Below, piece by piece: positions 26,469 to 32,536 of a stretch of DNA of 32,536 nt. The stretch is taken from the NCBI GenBank assembly GCA_003242035.1, contig QBMC01000028.1, forward strand, positions 1 to 32,536, read 5' to 3'. Source of the stretch: Nodosilinea foveolarum (GTDB taxonomy: Bacteria; Cyanobacteriota; Cyanobacteriia; Phormidesmidales; Phormidesmidaceae). Both the position numbers and the translations under genes were made by a program. Under the pieces are notes generated by a model. It did no database searches and was not told where the DNA came from. It saw only the letters and a list, made by a program, of their open reading frames with translations. Within the stretch, counting starts at the first letter, position 1. The number at the start of each line of letters is the position of its first letter.

Positions 26469-26623
26469 CTAGCTCTCAGAAAACAATGTTGCGTTTTGTT
26501 AAAGTAATTGTCTCTGTTCCTGCTAATTATGTATAGCTCGACGTTGGAAACCCTGATGAGATCAGCTTTTCTGGTGGTTGAACTATTGTTAACTTGTTGG
26601 TTTTTGGCTGCAAACTCATGACT

Positions 26624-26629
26624 ATAATA
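26624..26629 (+). promoter_or_regulatory. Candidate psaA-psaB promoter (-10 box)
   Basis: A perfect TATAAT lies 188 bases before the psaA ATG; the 17-base-spaced -35 position reads TTTTTG, so it is weak. This predicts a leader of about 180 bases. Photosystem I promoters in cyanobacteria often rely on AT-rich upstream elements and RpaB-type regulation, but I find no convincing HLR1 pair next to this box. Confidence 0.4.
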
Positions 26630-26816
26630 CGTGAGAACATTCCTAGAACCCTGTGGTTTTGAGGCAAGCAGTTAGAAGAGCGCCTTTCGCTTTTGTCGCT
26701 GTTTTTGAGTCCATCGCTTACCGCCTAAAAGCGGAGTTATGAAAGCTGGATTAATCTCGAAGCTATTTGCGGTTGATTAGGTGCCGTTCTTTCTCTGTCT
26801 AGAGAGGAGAGTCTCC

Positions 26817-29093
26817 ATGACAACTACCCCGCGAGAGCGGGAGGCAACCACCAAAGCTAAAGTTGTAGTTGATAGAAATCCAACCCCTACTTCGTTTGAG
26901 AAGTGGGCTAAGCCAGGTCATTTTGACCGGACTCTGGCGCGCGGACCTAAAACTACGACCTGGATTTGGAACCTCCACGCCGACGCTCATGACTTTGACA
27001 GTCACACCAGTGACCTAGAAGATATTTCGCGCAAGATTTTCAGTGCTCACTTCGGCCACCTGGCTGTGGTGTTTATTTGGTTGAGCGGCATGTATTTCCA
27101 TGGCGCTCGTTTTTCGAACTTTGAAGGTTGGATGGCCAATCCGTTGGCTATCAAGCCCAGTGCTCAGGTCGTTTGGCCTATTGTCGGTCAGGAAATCCTG
27201 AACGCCGACGTAGGTGGCGGCTTCCACGGCATTCAAATCACGTCTGGTCTGTTTCAACTCTGGCGTGCTTCCGGCTTTACAAACACAACTCAGCTTTATG
27301 CCACTGCCATCGGCGGCTTGGTCATGGCTGGTTTGATGCTGTTTGCCGGTTGGTTTCACTATCACAAGGCTGCTCCCAAGTTGGAGTGGTTCCAGAATGT
27401 GGAATCGATGCTGAATCACCACTTGGCTGGTCTGCTGGGTCTAGGTTCCCTAGGCTGGGCTGGTCACCAGATTCACGTTGCCGCGCCGATTAACAAGCTT
27501 TTGGACGCTGGCGTATCGCCTAAAGATATTCCGCTTCCTCATGAGTTCTTGTTTGACAGAGCCTTTATGGCTGAGCTTTATCCTGGTTTTGCAGAAGGTC
27601 TAAAGCCCTTCTTTACGCTGAACTGGGCGGTTTATTCCGACTTCCTTACCTTTAAGGGCGGTTTGAACCCGGTAACGGGCGGTCTGTGGCTGACTGACTC
27701 TGCGCACCATCATTTGGCGATCGCCGTGATGTTCTTGGTCGCAGGTCATATGTACCGCACCAACTGGGGCATTGGTCACAATATCAAACAGATTTTGGAT
27801 AACCATAAAGGCGATCCGCTTCTGTTTGGCGGCGAAGGTCACGTTGGCATGTTTGAGTTCCTCGTGAGTTCTTGGCACGCGCAACTGGCTTTGAACTTGG
27901 CCCTGCTAGGTTCGCTGACAATTATTGTGGCGCAGCACATGTATGCAATGCCTCCCTATCCTTATTTGGCGACGGACTATGCGACTCAGGTGTCGCTGTT
28001 CACTCACCATATGTGGATTGGTGGATTCATCATCGTAGGTGCAGGTGCTCACGCTGCGATCGCTCTGATTCGCGACTACGACCCGGCCAAGCATGTCAAC
28101 AACGTGCTCGACCGTACGCTCAGAGTCCGCGATGCCATCATCTCTCACCTTAACTGGGTCTGTATTTTCCTTGGCTTCCATAGCTTTGGTCTCTATATTC
28201 ACAACGACACCATGCAGGCATTGGGTCGCCCCCAAGACATGTTCTCGGACACAGCGATTCAGCTTCAGCCCGTCTTTGCCCAGTGGATTCAAGGCTTGCA
28301 CACCGCAGCCGTGAGTACTGCTGGCACTGCGCCTAATGCCCTAGCTCCGGCTAGCTATGTATTTGGTGGCGGCGTTGTTGCCGTAGGCGGCAAGGTCGCG
28401 ATGATGCCAATTCAACTTGGTACTGCCGACTTCATGGTTCACCATATTCACGCCTTTACCATTCACGTAACGGTGCTCATCCTGCTAAAGGGTGTGCTGT
28501 ATGCGCGTAGCTCTCGCCTCGTCCCTGATAAGGCCGAGTTGGGCTTCCGCTTCCCTTGCGATGGTCCGGGTCGTGGCGGTACATGCCAAGTTTCAGCCTG
28601 GGATCACGTGTTCCTCGGTCTGTTCTGGATGTACAACTCCATCTCGATTGTGATTTTCCACTTCAGTTGGAAAATGCAGTCAGATGTGTGGGGTTCGGTA
28701 TCGGATAACGGTACGGTTTCTCATATTACTGGCGGTAACTTTGCTGCAAGTGCAATCACTATCAACGGTTGGCTGCGCGACTTCTTGTGGGCGCAAGCTT
28801 CTCAGGTCATCAATACCTACGGTTCGGCTCTGTCGGCTTACGGTCTGATGTTCTTGGGTGCTCACTTTATCTGGGCCTTTAGTCTCATGTTCTTGTTCAG
28901 TGGTCGCGGCTACTGGCAGGAGCTAATTGAGTCTATCGTCTGGGCTCACAACAAACTGAAAGTGGCTCCGGCTATTCAGCCACGCGCACTGAGCATTGTT
29001 CAGGGCCGTGCTGTGGGCGTAGCTCACTACCTCCTGGGAGGGATCGCTACCACATGGGCGTTCTTCCTGGCTCGAATGATATCAGTAGGTTAA
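26817..29093 (+). CDS. psaA: Photosystem I P700 apoprotein A1 (PsaA)
   Basis: Core subunit of photosystem I in the thylakoid membrane. With PsaB it binds P700, the electron-transfer chlorophylls, phylloquinone, most antenna chlorophylls and the shared FX iron-sulphur cluster. 758 residues, with eleven membrane helices expected. FX ligands C581 and C590 lie in [12 protein letters not shown]. The ATG at 26817 follows a strong GAGGAGAG site; an upstream in-frame GTG at 26781 is not needed. Compared with remembered PsaA sequences, the loop after GIGH (HKG...GEGH, about residue 342-352) is about three residues longer (DPLLFG in place of PFT). psaB follows after 25 bases. Confidence 0.99.
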   Translation: MTTTPREREATTKAKVVVDRNPTPTSFEKWAKPGHFDRTLARGPKTTTWIWNLHADAHDFDSHTSDLEDISRKIFSAHFGHLAVVFIWLSGMYFHGARFSNFEGWMANPLAIKPSAQVVWPIVGQEILNADVGGGFHGIQITSGLFQLWRASGFTNTTQLYATAIGGLVMAGLMLFAGWFHYHKAAPKLEWFQNVESMLNHHLAGLLGLGSLGWAGHQIHVAAPINKLLDAGVSPKDIPLPHEFLFDRAFMAELYPGFAEGLKPFFTLNWAVYSDFLTFKGGLNPVTGGLWLTDSAHHHLAIAVMFLVAGHMYRTNWGIGHNIKQILDNHKGDPLLFGGEGHVGMFEFLVSSWHAQLALNLALLGSLTIIVAQHMYAMPPYPYLATDYATQVSLFTHHMWIGGFIIVGAGAHAAIALIRDYDPAKHVNNVLDRTLRVRDAIISHLNWVCIFLGFHSFGLYIHNDTMQALGRPQDMFSDTAIQLQPVFAQWIQGLHTAAVSTAGTAPNALAPASYVFGGGVVAVGGKVAMMPIQLGTADFMVHHIHAFTIHVTVLILLKGVLYARSSRLVPDKAELGFRFPCDGPGRGGTCQVSAWDHVFLGLFWMYNSISIVIFHFSWKMQSDVWGSVSDNGTVSHITGGNFAASAITINGWLRDFLWAQASQVINTYGSALSAYGLMFLGAHFIWAFSLMFLFSGRGYWQELIESIVWAHNKLKVAPAIQPRALSIVQGRAVGVAHYLLGGIATTWAFFLARMISVG

Positions 29094-29118
29094 CGGAGCT
29101 CGGAGGACTCAATAACTT

Positions 29119-31338
29119 ATGGCAACTAAATTCCCAAAATTTAGCCAAGCGTTAGCGCAAGATCCGACCACTCGTCGGATCTGGTACGGGATTGCCACGG
29201 CTCACGACTTTGAAACCCATGATGGGATGACAGAGGAGAATCTTTACCAAAAGATCTTCGCCTCTCACTTCGGTCACTTGGCGATCATCTTTCTGTGGAC
29301 CTCAGGCAACCTATTCCACGTCGCTTGGCAAGGAAACTTTCCACAGTGGACTCAAGATCCACTCAACGTGAAACCCATCGCTCACGCGATTTGGGATCCT
29401 CACTTTGGTCAACCCGCAGTAGATGCGTTCTCTCAGGCTGGTTCTTCTAGCCCGGTGAACATTGCTTACTCGGGTGTGTATCACTGGTGGTACACCATCG
29501 GGATGCGCACAAATGGCGATTTGTATATCGGCGCGGTTGGCCTTTTGGGCCTCGCTGCTGTCATGCTCTTCGCTGGCTGGCTGCACCTTCAGCCCAAGTT
29601 CCGTCCGAGCTTGTCCTGGTTTAAGAATGCTGAATCTCGCCTCAATCACCACCTAGCCGGTTTGTTTGGCGTCAGCTCTTTGGCTTGGACTGGACACCTG
29701 GTTCACGTAGCGATTCCTGAGTCTCGCGGACAGCACGTTGGCTGGGATAACTTCCTAACCACGCTGCCTCACCCCGCAGGTCTCAAGCCGTTTTTCACAG
29801 GGAACTGGGGCGTTTACGCCGAGAACCCTGATACGGCTGGTCATATCTTTGGCACCTCTACGGGTTCTGGCGATGCGATTCTGACTTTCCTGGGTGGCTT
29901 CCATCCTCAAACGCAGTCTCTGTGGTTGACGGATATGGCTCATCACCATCTGGCGATCGCGGTCATCTTTATCATCGCTGGCCACATGTACCGGACGAAC
30001 TTCGGTATTGGTCACAGCATTAAAGAGATCTTGGCGACTCACCGTCCACCCGAGGGCACTCCCTTCGGCGGCGCGTTGGGCGCAGGTCACAAAGGTCTTT
30101 ACGATACGCTGAACAACTCGCTGCACTTCCAGCTCGCTTTGGCGCTGGCTGCTCTAGGGGTCGTTACCTCTCTAGTCGCTCAGCACATGTACGCGTTGCC
30201 TCCTTACGCTTTCATGGCGCAGGACTTCACGACTCAAGCGGCGCTGTACACTCACCACCAGTACATTGCTGGATTCATCATGGTGGGAGCGTTTGCTCAC
30301 GGCGCAATCTTCTTAATCAGAGATTATGACCCGGCGGCGAATGAGAACAACGTGTTGGCTCGCGTACTCGACCACAAAGAAGCGATTATCTCTCACCTGA
30401 GCTGGGTTTCTTTGTTCCTCGGTTTTCACACCCTGGGCATTTACGTTCACAACGACGTAGTGGTTGCCTTCGGTACGCCCGAGAAGCAGATCCTGGTGGA
30501 GCCTGTGTTTGCGCAGTTTGTGCAGGCGGCTTCGGGTAAGGCTCTCTATGGCTTTGATACGCTCCTGTCCAATCCTGATAGTGTGGCGAACGCGGCGGCA
30601 AGCGGCGTTTGGCTCCCTGGCTGGATGGATGCCATCAACAGCGGTAGCAACTCCTTGTTCTTGGCGATTGGGCCTGGTGACTTTCTAGTGCATCATGCGA
30701 TCGCGCTCGGCTTACACACCACTACTTTGATCTTGGTCAAAGGCGCGTTGGATGGCCGTGGCTCTAAGCTCATGCCCGACAAAAAGGACTTTGGCTTCAG
30801 CTTCCCTTGCGACGGCCCTGGTCGTGGCGGTACTTGCGACATCTCTGCCTGGGATTCGTTCTACCTGGCGATGTTCTGGATGCTCAATACCATTGGCTGG
30901 GTCACCTTCTACTGGCATTGGAAGCATCTGGCGATCTGGAGTGGCAACGTTGCCCAGTTTAATGAGAACTCGAACTATCTCATGGGCTGGCTGCGCGACT
31001 ATCTCTGGTTGAACTCTTCTCAGCTAATTAACGGTTACAACCCCTACGGGATGAACAATCTGGCGGTTTGGGCTTGGATGTTCCTCTTTGGTCACCTGGT
31101 CTGGGCAACTGGATTCATGTTCCTCATCTCCTGGCGTGGTTACTGGCAAGAGCTGATTGAAACCATCGTTTGGGCGCACGAGCGCACGCCGTTGGCTAAC
31201 TTGGTTCGCTGGAAGGATAAGCCGGTGGCAATGTCCATCGTTCAAGGTCGTTTGATTGGTTTGGCTCACTTTACGGTGGGGTATATACTGACTTACGCAG
31301 CCTTCCTGATAGCCTCTACGTCTAGTCGATTCGGTTAG
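29119..31338 (+). CDS. psaB: Photosystem I P700 apoprotein A2 (PsaB)
   Basis: Partner of PsaA in the photosystem I reaction centre. It supplies the other half of P700 and two of the four FX cluster cysteines (C564 and C573 in [12 protein letters not shown]). 739 residues, full length, ending STSSRFG as is usual. The spacer from psaA (25 bases) carries CGGAGGA ahead of the ATG, consistent with a single psaAB operon. The loop after [10 protein letters not shown] has the [12 protein letters not shown] form rather than the longer Thermosynechococcus type. A clear terminator follows 38 bases after the stop. Confidence 0.99.
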   Translation: MATKFPKFSQALAQDPTTRRIWYGIATAHDFETHDGMTEENLYQKIFASHFGHLAIIFLWTSGNLFHVAWQGNFPQWTQDPLNVKPIAHAIWDPHFGQPAVDAFSQAGSSSPVNIAYSGVYHWWYTIGMRTNGDLYIGAVGLLGLAAVMLFAGWLHLQPKFRPSLSWFKNAESRLNHHLAGLFGVSSLAWTGHLVHVAIPESRGQHVGWDNFLTTLPHPAGLKPFFTGNWGVYAENPDTAGHIFGTSTGSGDAILTFLGGFHPQTQSLWLTDMAHHHLAIAVIFIIAGHMYRTNFGIGHSIKEILATHRPPEGTPFGGALGAGHKGLYDTLNNSLHFQLALALAALGVVTSLVAQHMYALPPYAFMAQDFTTQAALYTHHQYIAGFIMVGAFAHGAIFLIRDYDPAANENNVLARVLDHKEAIISHLSWVSLFLGFHTLGIYVHNDVVVAFGTPEKQILVEPVFAQFVQAASGKALYGFDTLLSNPDSVANAAASGVWLPGWMDAINSGSNSLFLAIGPGDFLVHHAIALGLHTTTLILVKGALDGRGSKLMPDKKDFGFSFPCDGPGRGGTCDISAWDSFYLAMFWMLNTIGWVTFYWHWKHLAIWSGNVAQFNENSNYLMGWLRDYLWLNSSQLINGYNPYGMNNLAVWAWMFLFGHLVWATGFMFLISWRGYWQELIETIVWAHERTPLANLVRWKDKPVAMSIVQGRLIGLAHFTVGYILTYAAFLIASTSSRFG

Positions 31339-31375
31339 CCGAGCCACTGGATGTAGTCATTAGGTAAATAAAATG

Positions 31376-31409
31376 AAGCCTCTCAGCATTGCTGGGGGGC
31401 TTTGTTTTT
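31376..31409 (+). terminator. psaAB operon terminator
   Basis: Stem AAGCC-TCT-CAGCA (31376-31388) pairs with TGCTG-GGG-GGCTT (about 31390-31402); the central three pairs are T-G, C-G and T-G. It is followed by TGTTTTTG. It lies 38 bases after the psaB stop. Confidence 0.85.
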
Positions 31410-31461
31410 GAGTTGTAGACTAGATAGAGAGCTAGTGAGAAAAATTCAGGAGTCTGGGCCA

Positions 31462-32034
31462 ATGATTGCTAGTAGAACTCGTGGGACTTACCTTACTCTA
31501 GAGAAATATTTAGAGCTTGAGCGCGATAGTAAGATCAAGCATGAGTACATAGAAGGACAAGCTGTTGCAATGGCAGGAGCGACAAGGGCACATGGGGTTA
31601 TCGTCGATAATTTGACGGCACTTTTTGTGACTCATTTGCGCGGGTCTGGATGCATCTCGCATTCTGGAGATGTGAAAGTGCGTATGCCGGAGATAGGCAT
31701 GTTTTATTATCCTGATCAGTCTGTAACCTGCGCAGAAGAGAAGGGCAGTGCTGGAAGGGACTTTATTTTGCACCCCAAACTAATCGTCGAAGTGCTTTCA
31801 AAGTCAACGGCAGAATTTGATCGAAATGCGAAGTTTGAAGACTATAAAACGATTCCAGAGCTTGAGGAGTATGTCTTAGTTCATCAAAAGAAAGTTTTGG
31901 TGGAGAGGTTTTCTAGGCGAGCTGATGGTTTTTGGGCTGCTCAGAAGTATGAGACTGGCGATCGCGTTGAATTTGCGAGTATTAACTTGGCTTTTCCAAT
32001 TGAGTATCTATACGAAAACGTAGAAAATCTCTGA
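31462..32034 (+). CDS. Uma2-family (DUF820) predicted endonuclease
   Basis: 190 residues from the ATG at 31462, which has AGGAG 9 bases upstream; earlier in-frame starts overlap the psaB terminator and are rejected. The N-terminal YLTLEKYLELERDSKIKHEY pattern, YYPDQSV (about residue 77-83), LIVEVLSKSTAEFDRNAKFEDY and LEEYVLVHQ are all typical of Uma2, a PD-(D/E)XK-like nuclease fold expanded in cyanobacteria. The putative active-site D and E (YPD, VEV) are intact. The biological role of the family is not established; copies are often near mobile or defence genes. A frameshifted remnant of a second copy lies just downstream. Confidence 0.92.
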   Translation: MIASRTRGTYLTLEKYLELERDSKIKHEYIEGQAVAMAGATRAHGVIVDNLTALFVTHLRGSGCISHSGDVKVRMPEIGMFYYPDQSVTCAEEKGSAGRDFILHPKLIVEVLSKSTAEFDRNAKFEDYKTIPELEEYVLVHQKKVLVERFSRRADGFWAAQKYETGDRVEFASINLAFPIEYLYENVENL

Positions 32035-32048
32035 TGAGGCTGCAAACT

Positions 32049-32176
32049 ATGATCACTAGTAGAAATCTTAGCTTTTACTTTACGCTGAAGATCGTCTAGA
32101 GCGCGAGCGATTGAAGCTATTGGAATGGGAGTATCGACCGTCTAAACCACTATCGTCTGTAGTTGATAGACTATAG
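32049..32176 (+). pseudogene. Frameshifted 5' remnant of a second Uma2 gene
   Basis: The first frame opens MITSRNLSFYFTL, parallel to MIASRTRGTYLTL of the intact gene upstream. A shift of frame near 32086 then gives EDRLERERLKLLEWEYRP (32087-32140), parallel to the family's LEEYLxxERxxxxxHEY helix. The frame ends at a TAG at 32174. Nothing Uma2-like follows, so only the first quarter of the gene survives. It resembles a duplicate that decayed, rather than a fragment cut from the intact copy, because the two differ at many positions. Confidence 0.65.
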
Positions 32177-32220
32177 GCGATAGTAAAAAATATTGAATGC
32201 TAGAGTACGGAACGGAGTAA

Positions 32221-32439
32221 ATGATAGAGCGGCCCTTTGATGTTTTCTTAGCGCACCGCAGCGTAGATAAGCCATTAATTCGGAAGATCTATCGAGCGTT
32301 AAAAGCAAGAGGACTTAATCCTTGGCTAGATGAGGAAGAAATTCCGCCCGGTACTTCGTTTCAAGAAGAGCTACAGCAAGCTATTGGTCGAGTAAAGACT
32401 GCGGCAATTTGTATTGGCTTAGGACTGACCCATCAATAA
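32221..32439 (+). pseudogene. Truncated TIR-domain protein gene
   Basis: The frame gives 72 residues. The first 66 or so match the start of a prokaryotic TIR domain: FDVFLAHRSVDKPLIRKIYR (first strand and helix), ARGLNPWLDEEEIPPG (the BB-loop region), FQEELQQAI and KTAAICIGL. Related proteins normally continue with a Gly-rich turn and a W..xEL helix, which carries the catalytic glutamate of TIR NADases. Here the reading frame instead runs LTHQ and stops at 32439. The break therefore removes the catalytic helix. The similarity ends abruptly after IGL (about 32421), which suggests an insertion. CGGAG lies just before the ATG. TIR proteins in bacteria act in NAD-depleting antiphage defence. Confidence 0.75.
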
Positions 32440-32536
32440 CTGTCATTTTCATCTGATTCCATCAGGCTTTAAGCTTGTCAGGCTAGGCGTCATTTCCGAG
32501 AGGAGAGTCACGATGACATTTGAATTTCGTAATCAG
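32422..32536 (+). mobile_element. Putative insertion-sequence left end (runs off window)
   Basis: TIR homology stops abruptly near 32421. The following sequence, beginning GGACTGACCCATCAATAA, is non-coding for about 90 bases and leads to a strong ribosome site (GAGAGGAGAG) and an ATG at 32513. That is the layout of an IS: terminal repeat, short leader, transposase. The right end and any target duplication lie outside the window, so this is inference, and I do not assign a family. Confidence 0.4.
32513..32536 (+). CDS. First eight codons of an unidentified gene, possibly a transposase
   Basis: The ATG at 32513 is preceded at 5 to 7 bases by GAGAGGAGAG, one of the strongest ribosome sites in the window. 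Only MTFEFRNQ is visible before the window ends, too short for identification. Position just inside the inferred IS end suggests a transposase. Confidence 0.4.

Larger units (their letters stand above)
26155..26816. other. 662-base region between the lipoprotein gene and psaA
   Basis: It is expected to hold the psaA-psaB promoter and leader. A -10-like TATAAT lies at 26624-26629, and a two-level hairpin lies at 26391-26468; both are described separately. A small TCCCC/GGGGA hairpin lies near 26317-26332. A 41-codon frame at 26382-26507 has no ribosome site and overlaps the hairpin; I do not accept it. Confidence 0.6.

Noticed and set aside
26382-26507. 41-codon frame upstream of psaA
   Set aside because: No Shine-Dalgarno sequence, and it overlaps the two-level hairpin, which explains the sequence better.
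26817-31338. Possibility that this psaA-psaB pair is a far-red-light (FaRLiP) paralogue set
   Set aside because: No FaRLiP partners (rfpA/B/C, psbA variants, apc genes) are nearby, and the sequences look like standard core subunits by eye.
1-32536. tRNA, rRNA or CRISPR arrays
   Set aside because: No T-loop plus acceptor pairing, no rRNA-like sequence and no regularly spaced direct repeats were seen in the intergenic regions.

Overview
The window is a cyanobacterial chromosome segment. It encodes the two photosystem I core subunits (psaA-psaB), chlorophyll synthase (chlG), several protein families largely confined to cyanobacteria (DUF2862, DUF2301), and a cyanobacterial group 2 sigma factor. 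The palindrome GCGATCGC (HIP1), a hallmark of many cyanobacterial genomes, occurs about 50 times by eye, roughly once per 650 bases. I cannot name the species; a Leptolyngbya/Phormidesmis-like or related lineage is only a guess.

Layout. 1-2430 (minus): a class A penicillin-binding protein, cut at its C-terminus by the window edge. 2591-5203 (minus): chlG, a Get3/ArsA-like ATPase with an HSP20-like tail, and a DUF2862 protein, facing hisF (plus, 5325-6098). 6489-7477: a small membrane protein converging on an exported peptidoglycan-binding protein. 7645-12323 (plus): a degenerate ADP-ribosylglycohydrolase-like protein, a PgpH-type HD phosphohydrolase (predicted c-di-AMP phosphodiesterase), and an ABC ATPase that overlaps it by 4 bases. 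12688-13641: a group 2 sigma factor with an HLR1-like site upstream. 13706-18913: a small membrane protein, a PlsC-like acyltransferase, an LD-carboxypeptidase, a DUF2301 membrane protein, an M28 peptidase and a small conserved protein. 19402-20397: gpsA. 20403-24351 (minus): a compact three-gene signalling operon, FIST sensor, histidine kinase, then receiver-kinase. 24544-26154 (minus): a probable lipoprotein, divergent from psaA-psaB (26817-31338, plus), which ends at a clear intrinsic terminator.

The last 1.1 kb is different in character. It holds a Uma2-family endonuclease gene, a frameshifted remnant of a second Uma2 gene, and a TIR-domain gene that breaks off abruptly where I infer the left end of an insertion sequence, followed by the first codons of a further reading frame. 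This looks like an eroding accessory/defence patch just downstream of core photosynthesis genes.

Non-coding signals that the genes do not explain: an orphan intrinsic terminator with a -10-like box about 30 bases before its hairpin, forming a candidate small RNA (about 14143-14205); a two-level hairpin ending in a T-run upstream of psaA (26391-26468), possibly another small RNA or an upstream terminator; and the HLR1-like RpaB site before the sigma factor. No tRNA, rRNA or CRISPR array was seen.
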